64,000 bases of DNA from Anagrus nilaparvatae (taxonomy: Eukaryota; Arthropoda; Insecta; Hymenoptera; Mymaridae), in contig JAKSXM010000014.1 in assembly GCA_022575985.1 (NCBI GenBank), positions 7,192,001 through 7,256,000 on the forward strand, in the 5' to 3' direction. Shown in pieces: positions 23,518-35,210 of this stretch. The position numbers were made by a program, and so were the translations under genes. The notes below the pieces were generated by a model, which had not been told where the DNA came from, did no database searches, and saw nothing but the letters and a program-made list of their open reading frames with translations. Positions within the stretch are counted from its first letter, which is position 1, and every line of letters begins with the position of its first letter.

Positions 23518-26500
23518 ATTTAACGACCCCAAGTAGGTTTTTTGGGTCACTCAACAAAAATATGATATCGGTTTTTACCGATTGTGGGCAACAAAATCAT
23601 TTTCGTTAAAACCCGATATCATATTCGTGTTCAGTGACTCAAAAAACCTACTAGGGGTCGTTAAAATTACAAAAAAAGATCTATTTAAAAATACCTAAAA
23701 ATTAACCTGAAGTTGCCTATTATGGGCAACTAAATCATTTTCGTTATAACCCGATATCATATTCGTGTTCAGTGACCCAATAAACCTACTAGGGGTTATT
23801 AAAATTATAAAAAAAAATCTATTTAAAAATACCCAAAAATTAACCTGAAATTGCCTATTGTGGGCATTTGAATCATTTTCAGTAAAACCCGATATCATAT
23901 TCGTGTTCAGTGACCCAAAAAACCTACTAGGGGTTATTAAAATTACAAAAAAAGATCTATTTAAAAATAATAAAAATTAACCTAAAGTTGCCTATTGTGG
24001 GCATCTGAATCATTTTCGGTAAAACCCGATATCATATTCGTGTTCAGTGACCCAAAAAACCTACTAGGGATCGTTAAAATTACAAAAAAAGATCTATTTA
24101 AAATACCCAAAAATTAACCTGAAATTGCCTATTGTGGGCAACTAAATCATTTTCGGTAAAACCCGATATCATATTCAAGTTCAGTGACCCAGAAAACCTA
24201 CTACGGGTCGTTAAAATTACAAAAAAAGATCTATTTAAAAATATCCAAAAATTAACCTGAAATTGCCTATTGTGGGCATCTGAATCATTTTCGGTAAAAC
24301 CCGATATCATATTCGTGTTCAGTGACCCAAAAAACCTACTAGGGGTCGTTAAAATTACAAATAAAGATCTATTTAAAAATACCCAAAAATTAACCTGAAA
24401 TTGCCTATTTTGGGCATCTGAATCATATTCGGTAAAACCCGATATCATATTCGTGTTCAGTGACCCGAAAAACCTACTAGGGGTCGTTAAAATTACAAAA
24501 ACAGATCTATTTAAAAATAACCAAAAATTAACCTGAAATTGCCTATTATGGGCAACTAAATCATTTTCGTTATAACCCGATATCATATTCGTGTTCAGTG
24601 ACCCAAATACCTACTAGGGGTTATTAAAATTACAAAAAAAGATCTATTTAAAAATACCTAAAAATTAACCTGAAGTTGCCTATTGTGGGCATCTGAATTA
24701 TTTTCGTTAAAACCCGATATCATATTCGTGTTCAGTGACCCAAAAAACCTACTAGGGGTCGTTAAAATTACAAAAAAAGATCTATTTAAAAATACCCAAA
24801 AATTAACCTGAAATTGCCTATTGTGGGCATCTGAATCATTTTCGGTAAAACCCGATATCATATTCGTGTTCAGTGACCCAAAAAACCTACTAGGGGTCGT
24901 TAAAATTACAAAAAAAGATCTATTTAAAAATATCCAAAAATTAACCTGAATTTGCCTATTGTGGGCAACAAAATCATTTTCGTTAAAACCCGATTTCATA
25001 TTCGTGTTCAGTGACCCAAAAAACCTACTAGTGGTCGTTAAAATTACAAAAAAAGATCAATTTAAAATACCTAAAAATTAACCTGAAGTTGCCTATTGTG
25101 GGCAACTAAATCATTTTCGTTAAAACCCGATATCGTCTTCGTGTTCAGTGACCCAAAAAACCTACTAGTGGTCGTTAAAATTACAAAAAAAGATCTATTT
25201 AAAAATACCCTAAAATTAACCTGAAATTGCCTATTGTGGGCATCTGAATCATTTTCGTTAAAACCCGATATCATATTCGTGTTCAGTGACCCAAAAAACC
25301 TACTAGGGGTCGTTAAAATTACAAAAAAAGATCTATTTAAAAATACCCTAAAATTAACCTGAAATTGCCTATTGTGGGCATCTGAATCATTTTCGGTAAA
25401 ACCCGATATCATATTCGTGTTCAGTGACCCAAAAAACCTACTAGGGGTCGTTAAAATTACAAAAAAAGATCTATTTAAAAATATCCAAAAATTAACCTGA
25501 ATTTGCCTATTGTGGGCAACAAAATCATTTTCGTTAAAACCCGATTTCATATTCGTGTTCAGTGACCCAAAAAACCTACTAGTGGTCGTTAAAATTACAA
25601 AAAAAGATCAATTTAAAATACCTAAAAATTAACCTGAAGTTGCCTATTGTGGGCAACTAAATCATTTTCGTTAAAACCCGATATCGTCTTCGTGTTCAGT
25701 GACCCAAAAAACCTACTAGTGGTCGTTAAAATTACAAAAAAAGATCAATTTAAAATACCTAAAAATTAACCTGAAGTTGCCTATTGTGGGCAACTAAATT
25801 ATTTTCGTTAAAACCCGATATCATCTTCGTGTTCAGTGACCCAAAAAACCTACAAGGGGTCGTTAAAATTACATAAAAAAGATCTTTTTAATAATACCTA
25901 AAAATTAACCTGAAGTTGCCTATTGTAGGCAACTGAATCATTTTCGGTAAAACTCGATATCATATTCGTGTTCAGTGACCCAAAAAACCTACTAGGGGTC
26001 GTTAAAATTACAAAAAAAGATCTATTTAAAAATACCCAAAAATTAACCTGAAATTGCCTATTGTGGGCATCTGAATCATTTTCGGTAAAACCCGATATCA
26101 TATTCGTGTTCAGTGACCCAAAAAACCTACTATGGGTCGTTAAAAATACAAAAAAAGATCTATTTAAAAATATCCAAAAATTAACCTGAATTTGCCTATT
26201 GTGGGCAACAAAATCATTTTCGTTAAAACCCGATTTCATATTCGTGTTCAGTGACCCAAAAAACCTACTAGTGGTCGTTAAAATTAAAAAAAAAGATCAA
26301 TTTAAAATACCTAAAAATTAACCTGAATTTGCCTATTGTGGGCAACTAAATCATTTTCGTTAAAACCCGATATCGTCTTCGTGTTCAGTGACCCAAAAAA
26401 CCTACTAGTGGTCGTTAAAATTACAAAAAAAGATCAATTTAAAATACCTAAAAATTAACCTGAAGTTGCCTATTGTGGGCAACTAAATCATTTTCGTTAA

Positions 26501-26935
26501 AACCCGATATCGTCTTCGTGTTCAGTGACCCAAAAAACCTACTAGTGGTCGTTAAAATTAAAAAAAAAGATCAATTTAAAATACCTAAAAATTAACCTGA
26601 AGTTGCCTATTGTGGGCAACTAAATCATTTTCGTTAAAACCCGATATCATCTTCGTGTTCAGTGACCCAAAAAACCTACTAGGGGTCGTTAAAATTACAT
26701 AAAAAAGATCTTTTTAATAATACCTAAAAATTAACCTGAAGTTGCCTATTGTAGGCAACTGAATCATTTTCGGTAAAACTCGATATCATATTCGTGTTCA
26801 GTGACCCAAAAAACCTACTAGGGGTCGTTAAAATTACAAAAAAAGATCTTTTTAAAAATACCTAAAAATTAACCTGAAGTTGCCTATTGTGGGCAATTCG
26901 GTAAAACCCGATATCATATTCGTGTAAATCGTTAA
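23518..26935 (+). repeat. Satellite array, about 137-138 bp monomer, about 24 copies
   Basis: Tandem monomers begin, for example, at AACCTGAAATTGCCTATTGT and recur every 137-138 bp from about 23705 to 26930. Each carries CCCGATATCATATTCGTG, a TTCAGTGACCCAAAAAACCT core, and usually AAAGATCTATTT. Variants (GGGCAACTAAATC versus GGGCATCTGAATC) alternate in blocks repeated at about 550 and 690 bp, i.e. 4-5 monomer higher-order units. The left edge (23518-23574) is an inverted half-monomer forming a hairpin with 23610-23666. Minus-strand open frames here arise because 138 is a multiple of three. No sign of a real gene. Confidence 0.95.
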
Positions 26936-27524
26936 ATAAATAATATTTTTTATTATTAAATAATTATCATAAATAAAAAATATAATTAATGATATAATAA
27001 GTATCACGAAAAAATAGACACATGCATAATATTAACATTTTTATAGTATAGAAATATAATTAAAATTGACGCGCGTCCGTAAAATTGGGATAACTTTGTT
27101 AAAAAAAAACGTAATTCAAAAATAAAATAATAGTGAAGAACCTGATGAAATTTTAAATATTATGGTCTAAGTTTTATATATATTCATAAAATCAATAAGG
27201 CGCAAACTAACTCACCTTAGTTCATTTTCCTGCGGGGATATAACTTGAGTAAAGCATGCTAACGCATGCTTCACTCAGACTAATGATTATTTGGGGGGGA
27301 AGGTAAAAACCCGCGCCAAAATCTATCTTCTTTTTTCAGTAATAACGTCACTATGATAATTTTTTTTTAAAATATTTTGAATATAATAACTGCCACTAAT
27401 TATTATTATTTTTAAAGATGTTCTTGCAGTTTTTGATAAAAAAGTTTTTTGAAGACATAAAAATTTATTTTTGCAAGTCACTGTTTTTAAAAAATTTTGT
27501 AGAGAAGGCTTGGAGAGGCTTGGA
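26936..27524. other. AT-rich stretch with a short hairpin
   Basis: A hairpin with 13 bp arms (GAGTAAAGCATGC / GCATGCTTCACTC) lies at 27247-27276. No coding sequence recognised. Confidence 0.6.
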
Positions 27525-27587
27525 CATTAAAACTAGGAGGGGAGCTCACCAACATACACACATTATATACATATATACACAACACTT
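27525..27587 (+). repeat. 60 bp dispersed repeat, copy 2
   Basis: Near-identical to 14488-14548 in the same orientation. It is followed by a degenerate tandem of ATGACATCATATATGACAT-type units (27615-27668). Confidence 0.8.
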
Positions 27588-27744
27588 ATTATATACCCAG
27601 GCGAGATTTTTTTGTCATTCATGACATTATACATGACCTCATATATGACATCATATATGACATTATGTATTCGTAAAACGTATTTTATAAAAAAAAGCTT
27701 TGAAAAACACAAGCTTTTCTGCAAGGAAAAGATTGCGTTTTTCC

Positions 27745-28165
27745 AAGCTTATTTATAATTGAACCCATTAATTTAGTTCTAGACTTAATCCAAAGTTTTT
27801 AAAATCTATCAAAAATAGATGGCGGACCAAAAAACATACCTGGGGGTTTTCAAGGTCAAGAAAAATGTTTTCATTGATGAAAATCCTTATATTTTTCCCA
27901 AGTGTATTTACCGATTTTTCAATATGGCGGGCTAAGAACATGTCAGAATTAGCTTTTTACATTGCCTGAGAGTTTTAGTGCTTGAGAAAAACGTTTTTAA
28001 TTATTAAAATTTTCATTTTTTCACTTTAGCATATTTCCCGATTTTCCAAGATGAAGAAACAAACAATTTGAAAAGAGGAAAAAACTACCTTTATTGCCTG
28101 TTGATTTCCGAAGGTGAGAAAAACGTTTTCAAAGACGAAAATTTTAATATTTTCACTCAAGCATA
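27745..28165 (+). repeat. Dispersed repeat shared with 47515-47750
   Basis: Long AT-rich repeat with motifs CAATATGGCGGGCTAAG, TTGCCTGAGAGTTTTA and GAGAAAAACGTTTT. The same motifs appear in reverse order and complement at 47515-47750. No coding potential. Confidence 0.8.
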
Positions 28166-28985
28166 TTTTAAATACCTTTTCTAATACCTTTTACAAATAA
28201 AATAATATGATCTTTACAGAGAATTTTCTACCATTTATAAAATAAATTATGTAATTCGAATAAATTATTTTTTTAGATAATTTAGGAATAAGTTTTTAAA
28301 TTGGAATTTATTAGAAAGTTCTGATTACGCAGTGAATTAAAAATTAACGGAAGAATCATCTTAAAACTAATCCTAAGAAAATAAATTTTTTGTACAAGTA
28401 TGAATTATTTCAATAGCAGGATTAGATTCTCTTGGGCAAGCACTCATGGTCTTAAAATATTTTCATAAGCTCCGTTATTGCGTTTAGTTGTAATGATATC
28501 TTTTAACCATTATGGTATTCACACGCTTAACAACTAAGTATAATAACGACCTGTGGAGGCTGGGATATTGATAAAAGAGAGCTTATGATCATTATAGAAA
28601 ATGCAGCTGACCATCGTATGCACGCTGAATTCGAAAATGCGAACTGGAATTATCATCATTAAATTTTTAAAGTAACGCCATGTTGCAATTTCATTTACAG
28701 CAATAATTCAACGATGCAAAAGCTTCATTTTCCTCTTTATACCCCAACAAAAATCTAAACCGGCTACACTAATTATGCAATATACTTTATTCAAAAGGAG
28801 TTCATATTTTGACGTAGATAAGATTTAATAAATTATTGTATAAATAATACATTAGAATTAGATAATTCTAAAAATTACATTAGCAACAGTCAAAAGATTT
28901 CTTTTTGATTTAAACTTTTACGGCGAAAAGTAATAACTCAATTTTTGTACTACCCCTAAAAGGAATATTTTTGCTCTTTTTGCAC
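28166..28985. other. AT-rich non-coding stretch
   Basis: No coding region or repeat boundary recognised. Confidence 0.45.
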
Positions 28986-28989
28986 TTTC

Positions 28990-29165
28990 AGCATCCCGTT
29001 TAGGTCCATTCAGGTTTCTGGGTCACTGATCAATAAAAATTTGTTACTTTTTTATGAAAAATTAATACTTAATCCTAAACTTATCTGAAAAATATAATGG
29101 TAAAATATAGAATATTTATGAAAAAGGAGTCAAAATTCTTGAGTAGCGACCCAAAAAACCTATAT
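28990..29165. repeat. Palindromic repeat, GGTTTTTTGGGTC family, copy 2
   Basis: Arms GGTTTCTGGGTCACTGATCA (about 29010) and CTTGAGTAGCGACCCAAAAA (about 29139) are inverted around a 120 bp centre. It abuts the broken 3' end of the non-LTR element at about 29205. Confidence 0.7.
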
Positions 29166-29204
29166 GGACATATCCTGGATGCTCAAAGAGCGAAAATAGC
29201 AAAA

Positions 29205-30105
29205 ACACCCCTTTTTCATAGCACTGTGTATGTTGTGCGTTAATGTAGAGAGCCCGCACTCAATATTTAAATCATCCTCAGGTGTTAAGAAGACTGACCA
29301 GTTGAGTTTGCTTAAGTGTGAGTTAAGGTCATAGGCTGTAACTTTGTTAAAGGCCCTATAGACATTTGTAACTTCAGGGGGAGATGGATAAAATACGTCC
29401 ATGGTTACTGATATAATTTCATGTCTACTGGGAAAAGTGGGTAACATACGGTCATAGCTTTTGGCAGTGTCACAATTGTCAATAAAGATAGTATATATCC
29501 AAGTATCATTGACGTCAATATTATGATGTGAGGGACCTGTATTAATTAATTTGAGTGAAAGATCATTCATTAAGTCAGTAACAAATCGAGTGTCTGAGTC
29601 GTTTTGTTTAAGCATATTGGCATTCCAGTCCCCAATAACAACTTTATGGCTGAAGTCAGAACAATGAGAATGAAGCAGTTGTACAAAATCATTGTCAGAC
29701 CTGATTGGGACATCGGGTGGTCGATAGACAAGGGCAACAAGTGTTGGAGTGGAGTTGCCTTCCCAAACAGAACAGAAGAGATATTCAAACTTAAAGGGCT
29801 TACCGATTTGCTGACTTTTTGAAGAGCAGAGTATTTTTGCCTTCAGATTCTCTTTGATGTAAATGAGAATATCACCACCACGAGTGTTTCAGTCTTGCCT
29901 TATTACACTGTAACCTGGTACATTTATAGTACTATCATGAATTTCAGGACCAAATCTAGTCTCAGCAATGCCAAATATATGATAGGAGTTGTTGTTAGAG
30001 ATATATTGACTGAATTCCCAGAGATATTTTTTTAATGAGGTTGCATTCAGGAAACCTACTTTCAAGCCGATTAATTTTGATGTGTTTACAGGTCCAGCTG
30101 TTAAT
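29205..30105 (-). pseudogene. Apurinic-like endonuclease of the non-LTR element
   Basis: Minus-strand frames read VGFLNATSLKKYLWEF near the start, IAETRFGPEI (catalytic Glu) near 29960, GGDILIYI near 29870, LVALVYRPPDVPI near 29720, VIGDWNANMLKQNDSD (catalytic Asp/Asn) near 29610, and TWIYTIFIDN and SRHEIISV (catalytic His) near 29420-29490. The motif series is that of the endonuclease that nicks the insertion target. Frames change twice and one stop interrupts the N-terminal part. The reverse transcriptase that should follow is absent. Confidence 0.8.
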
Positions 30106-30107
30106 TG

Positions 30108-30832
30108 TCAATTTTTAATATTTCCTATTTCATGAATAAGGCTTGGGCCAGAAGGATTATGTTGAGCAGTACTAGTAAAACCAAGTGATTGTATTATGGT
30201 ATGTAAGTCAGAAACAGACCTGACTACATGTGACCTCATTCTATTCTCCCATCTTACCAGGAACCTGCCAGCACAGTACCAGACAAATTTAAAACCCAAG
30301 TTCTTTGCTGCCTCTTTAATCATTATATACCAAACTTGGTCTACAGAAGAGAGGACTTCATTGACAAAAATTTTTCTGTCAGGCAATGCACTAGCAACCT
30401 CCGGGTTCAAAGATGTTAAATCAATGTCTTTTGTGTTTAAGTAATTCATTGTTTTCTTAGCACGCATGATTAATTGTACTAAGTTTCTGTTTTTCAACGT
30501 CACAATAAAAGATGGGAACTTAGTCACATGGTCAGAACTGTTTAATGTTGGTAGTTTAGGTCCCGCCCATCTTACTCCGCTAATGTCAGAGTGACTCAGG
30601 GAAGGAAGTATAGCTTTTAAAACTGATAAGGCTTTGCAATTTAAATTTATACTGGTGTTAATTTTCATAAAGCCTGGAATGAATACTTCCCTTCTCTTAA
30701 TCAACCCATCATCAAGTTCCTGAAAAGGAGAGGTGGGAGCTGAAAAAGTAGCAACAGATTTACTTTGTTTGTTATTAGCAAAATTATTGTTATTGTTAGT
30801 ATAATTATTTTTATTATGACTATCTATTTGAC
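30108..30832 (-). pseudogene. ORF1 C-terminal part with a Baculo_FP-like domain
   Basis: This is the downstream half of ORF1, severed by R1 copy 2. After an Asn-rich low-complexity linker it has the C-terminal domain common in insect non-LTR ORF1 proteins: KIFVNEVLSSVDQVWY, then IKEAAKNLGFKFVWYCAGRF and LVRWENRMRSHVVRS, resembling the Baculo_FP family fold. Such ORF1 proteins bind RNA and assist ribonucleoprotein assembly. The frame is open for the whole piece and would join the upstream half in frame if the R1 copy and one TSD were absent. Confidence 0.8.
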
Positions 30833-30843
30833 TTAGAGTGACT

Positions 30844-30848
<5 letters not shown>

Positions 30849-30878
<30 letters not shown>

Positions 30879-32897
30879 GGAAATATGTGAATCTTACATC
30901 AGCCATGGAGTGTTTGCGGGCCTTAAAGATCCGCAAATTTCCATGACCGCCCAGTTGTACAAAGTGCACAACTGGGAGACCACCGACGAACGCGGTCGCC
31001 GGCTACGCCCCAGATTCTTACTGGATAAACACACTTTAAACCCCCTGCGCTTGTTTGTCCCAAATCGGAACTCCCTTTTCAGGTATAACTTCAGTTTGGG
31101 ACGCGCAGCCTAGGCAACTGGCCGCTGCCTTCCCCCTGCCTAGTGACAGGAGAGCAATCTACGATAGAAAGCCCTCCTCCTTTTTCTTCAACAAGGTGGC
31201 CCTTACGTACTCTGCTACTTTGTTCCAGTTTTCGGAACTCCGTAGCATTTCCGGGACCACCGTCTCCGGCCTCCAAATCGGGAAGGGCGGGCGCCCCTCC
31301 GAGTAGCGAACACATTCGAAGAATGTGTGCTCTACTGTATCCTTCTCGCCTGGGCAGTGCAAGCACTCCTCTGGTGCCACCTTATGCCAATGCCTCAACA
31401 TGACACGGAAATACCCGTGTCCGGTTAAGAACTGGGTAAGGTGGAAATCCACCTCCCCATGCTGTCGTCCCATCCATGCCTGCAGGTTTGAGATCAGTCT
31501 GCGCGTCCATAGAGCATTCTTCTTTTGGTTCTTTTTCCATCGTTTATTCCATGCTTTCTTAGAGTTGAAGCGGGCGCGAGTGGAAGCCACTTCGCGCTCA
31601 TCTACGCTCTCGTAGATGAATTTCCGCTCCAACGCTAGCAGGTCGATGGGTATCACCGAAGCAACAACCTGGATCGCCTCGAGCGATACCGTATGGTACG
31701 CGCAGGCGATCCTCACTGCCGCTTGCCTCTGTACAGACGATATCTTATGTCTGTACTTGGCAATTTCTGTGGTCTTCGCCCAGACTTCTGATCCGTAAAG
31801 CAGGACAGAGTTGACGACTGACATCAGGAGCCTTCGCTTCCCTGGTTTGGGTCCCCCAATGTTGGCCATGAGCCTTGACAGGGAGGATGCGACCGACGCT
31901 GCCTTTTCACACGACCTCTGAAATTGCTCCCAGAAGGTCAGCTTGTTATCAAGCTGAACTCCCAGGTATTTCACCGATGTTCTGGTTCGGATCGTGTGAG
32001 GGTTTCCGCCGTCGTCGATAATTACATCGAAGTCGGTGGGAACCCTTCGACGGGTCAGCAGTACAATCTCCGTTTTTGGGATCGCAAGCTGGAGCCCGTG
32101 ATCGCCCATCCAGAGGTTGATCCGTCTCATGACTAGATTCAACCTCTCCTGGGTCACTTCCATGTCCCTGCCAGTTATGGTCAGGGCCACGTCGTCGGCG
32201 TACCCGATCAGGGAAACTCCTTCCGGGAGGTGGACGCGCAACAAGCCATCGTAAAAGGCATTCCACAGGTCCGGTCCAAGAACCGAGCCCTGCGCGATGC
32301 CTGCACTCAAAACCCTTTCACGCCTTCCATCGAGCGTGTCGTAGAGCAGTCTCCGGTCCCGCAGGTAATCCTTTAGTACGTTACCCAGATAGCTGGGTAT
32401 CTGGAAATCGTACTCGAGAGACCGGATCATGTCATCCCACCTGGCCGAGTTGAAAGCGTTTTTGACGTCCAGCGTTACCAGAAGGACGTCCTTGCGAATT
32501 GCAGGCCGCTTTTCCCTCTCAGCCTTTACGGTATCCACGACACGCCGGATGGCGTCTATCGTGGAATGCCCTTCACGAAAGCCATGCTGCTCCTCGGAGA
32601 GACCACCGCCCTCCTCGATTACCCTTCTGAGCCTTGCCCGGAGCATACTCTCCATCACCTTACCAATGGTATTTAACATACACAAAGGTCTGTAAGATGA
32701 TGGAGAGTCCGGGGCTCCTCCCTTGCCCTTGTTCAAGAGCACGAGACGTGCCACCTTCCACTGCTTTGGGAACACTCCAGCCACCAAACACGCATTGAAC
32801 ATGTTTAACAGGATATCAGGGATTACTTTAACCGCTCTTTTGAGCACTTCCGCTGGTATCCCGTCCGGCCCCGGCGCCTTACCATTTTTCATGGCCT
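30849..32897 (-). mobile_element. R1-type non-LTR retrotransposon, 5'-truncated, copy 2
   Basis: The poly(T) tract at 30849-30877 marks the 3' end on the minus strand. The 5' truncation is at 32897, just before the KAPGPDG motif. A perfect 16 bp target duplication (TTAGAGTGACTAGATT) lies at 30833-30848 and 32898-32913. The whole copy is highly similar to copy 1 at 4166-7186, but it retains about 45 codons deleted there. Confidence 0.93.
31159..32897 (-). pseudogene. R1-clade reverse transcriptase with C-terminal zinc finger, N-terminally truncated
   Basis: The minus-strand frame is open from the truncation point to a stop at 31159. It holds the reverse transcriptase (KAPGPDGIPAEVLK, KGGAPDSPSSYRPLCML, EEQHGFREGHSTIDAI, AQGSVLGPDLWNAFYDG, and catalytic YADDVALT near 32200), a thumb region and the CLHCPGEKDTVEHTFFEC zinc-finger pattern near 31350. 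No stop lies in the retained part, so it is younger or less decayed than copy 1. The endonuclease is gone. The frame happens to join the ORF1 of the host element upstream, giving an 803-codon chimeric open frame. Confidence 0.9.
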
Positions 32898-32913
32898 TTA
32901 GAGTGACTAGATT

Positions 32914-33740
32914 ATGATTATTATTAATTTCTACATGAGAGTGATCATATGAAGCAGCTTTATTAAAATTTGGTTTGTGATGAGGTTCATGATTGTTTAT
33001 ATGACTATTTTTATTTATTATAATATGGTTATTTTTATTAGTATATGAACTATTATGATTAAAATGAGTTACAGAAGAGTAATTTTTAACATAAATACTT
33101 ATTTTTAATTTGGTTGATGTAAGGCTGCTGCAATGACCCTGTGTCTCGGCAGACAGTTGATGAGTAGGTTCTCTAGAAGATGTTGTGCTGTGATGTGCAT
33201 TTTGGAGGTTGTAAACTAGTCCAGTGAGTCGCTGGTTCTCTTGCTTAAGAAAATTTAATAAAGTGTTGTTATTAGTACACTGGATTTGTAGTTCATCCAA
33301 AGTGCTGTTAATCTTGTCTAGCTGTTGTTGCATGTTGATATGTGATGGAATATCGCATGTACTTGTTTTGTTTATAGTGGGGTGTAAAGTACTCCCAAGA
33401 GTCCACCTAGTGATGTGTTGAGTAGCAAGCAGAGGCGTGGTTGACTGAGAGGCGTAGACACGCCTACTATTAAAGTTACTGAATCGGTTGCTACTACTTC
33501 TCATAGATTGAGTAGTGGGAGCTGTAGAACCCCTAGACATGCGCTTAACTGCTTTGCACATATTGTACAAAAAATTTTTGTCTGCTGCGTCAGTGCTTGG
33601 ATTTTTTATGTTGTTTAAGTTTGTGGATCAGCTGGTGCTCGTATGTACATGTGTTAGGCATTTAGTGCAGTTTGTTAGCGGATTGCCTTTTTTCCCTGCA
33701 GGTTACACACACGACATAATTTATAAACGCGTTTACGCGA
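32914..33740 (-). pseudogene. ORF1 N-terminal part of the Jockey/CR1-like element
   Basis: The minus-strand frame from about 33585 encodes a Ser/Thr/Asn-rich segment, a probable short coiled coil (LDKINSTLDELQIQC then LLNFLKQENQRLTGLVYNL) and a His/Asn-rich linker up to the R1 insertion. Upstream (33600-33740) are Cys pairs in shifted frames that look like a broken PHD-type zinc finger (CTKCLTHVH), with an in-frame TGA near 33628. No good ATG was chosen; the first Met in the open frame is at about 33561. Confidence 0.65.
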
Positions 33741-35206
33741 TTGAATTAGAGTGGTATCAGTTTCACTGCAGTTTGGTGCCATCTTATGGTAGTTAGATGA
33801 GTCGTGTGCAAAAGTTTTTATGATAAAGAAGATTGCAAAGAATTTCCCGCTAATATGATGTTAATGATATCAATAAATGCACTTTAATATTGAACAAGCA
33901 CAATTGTGCACAATTATGCACCACAATAATTTATGATAATGTTATAGTCTTTTGCGCGATAAAAGTACTATAATTTAATATTTTTATAATATAGATGATG
34001 TTGTTTATATATATAAACTTATATGTATGTTGATTTTGATGCGTCGGTGGCAGGTTAGATTTGATGTTATTTTTGTCGGAAATTATCACTTTATTATATT
34101 ATTAATTAAAACTAATTTATTGCACAGATGATAACTTATTATAATAGCATTAAATTAAGTAAGTTTAAAATTTAATTTAATGACTTATTCACTAATATTT
34201 GGTAATTTAATACACAGTGATAAAACAAGCTGCTAACTCAGCCGGCCGCGCACGCGCGAATTGTGAATTTTTATTCTTTTCTTTATTTTCTATTTTTATT
34301 CTAAATACTTAAAAGAGGATTATAAAAGTATTTTTGCGCGTGACAGTACTGTCTGCCGGAAAATCCAAAGTAGGTATTTTCATGAATAGCACGTTAAAAT
34401 AATCTCTGGAAAAACCATATATTGAAAAATAATTACTTTTTTTCATGTTATTGTAATAAAAAATTGGAAAAAAAATAAGAATAATATTTAAAAAAGTAAC
34501 TTCCTGTTAACAGCAGTTTTTGGGTCATAAAATTTGGTTGTAATAAAATTTAAGAAAGTGTTATAATTTTTTGACAGTAACATGTTGTTATAATATGCTA
34601 ATTAACGATTTTTAATTAAGATGTACGTTAATAGAACGCATGTCAATGCATACTTGATGATTTAAATTGACATAGAACCAAAAAAATTTGTAAAAGAAAT
34701 TCCAGAAAAATTCTAGATTTTCGAATTTCCAAAAATTCTCGAAGAGCCGGTCATATTAAAATTTTTGTTTAGGCTAATTTGATATGTTTTTTTATTGCAG
34801 AGGGCATGGGACTCATTTTTTAAAAATTTAATCAACAAATTTTTTTTTTAAATAGAAAAAAACTAATTTAAAAATTTTTTTGGTTCTGTGGCCCCTTAAA
34901 AAAATCTTTATTTATTAAGCCGTCTTAACAGCAGTTTTCATAAAATAAATAATAAAAACTAAAGTTGATAATAAATAATAAAAAAAAAAAAATGATTTTT
35001 CACTGTACACGTGTATACACTATTTTACATTTAATCTGTTATTACTTTTTAATCACGTTGTACTTTTGCAAAAAGAACAAATTCAAAACTCAAATTTAAA
35101 GTTCCTTGTATATATTTATCAAGTAAATATTAATATTTTTTATTAAATATGTAGTTTACAATTATTTTATGAAAAAAGTTTATTTTAAAATAGTAAATTG
35201 AATTAC
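33741..35206. other. Non-coding stretch, possible 5' UTR then AT-rich DNA
   Basis: The first few hundred bases may be the 5' UTR of the non-LTR element. A short GC-rich patch (GCCGGCCGCGCACGCGCG) lies at about 34240. No other features recognised. Confidence 0.4.
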
Positions 35207-35210
35207 TTAA

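Larger units (their letters stand above)
29205..33740 (-). mobile_element. Jockey/CR1-like non-LTR element, 3' part missing, split by R1 copy 2
   Basis: On the minus strand it carries a 5' ORF1 (33740 to 32914, then 30832 to 30108) and an endonuclease region (30105 to 29205). The reverse transcriptase is missing: sequence similarity stops near 29205, where a palindromic repeat begins. Loss of the 3' half is opposite to the usual 5' truncation, so rearrangement or a later insertion is needed. The R1-type copy at 30849-32897 interrupts ORF1. Confidence 0.85.

Noticed and set aside
23695..26239. Minus-strand ORFs of 60-160 codons with a repeated 46-residue unit
   Set aside because: They arise from the satellite because 138 bp is divisible by three. 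Frames break wherever a monomer is 137 bp, and there is no start, domain or single stable frame.
23518..26935. CRISPR array
   Set aside because: Repeats are adjacent 137 bp monomers without unique spacers, and the sequence is eukaryotic.
29604..30444. Plus-strand ORFs at 29604-29822 and 30196-30444
   Set aside because: Antisense to the endonuclease and ORF1 of the non-LTR element, where the minus-strand motifs are recognisable.
31159..33570. An 803-codon protein as a genuine single gene
   Set aside because: The 16 bp target duplication and shared R1 3' UTR show that it is a nested insertion with a fortuitous open frame.
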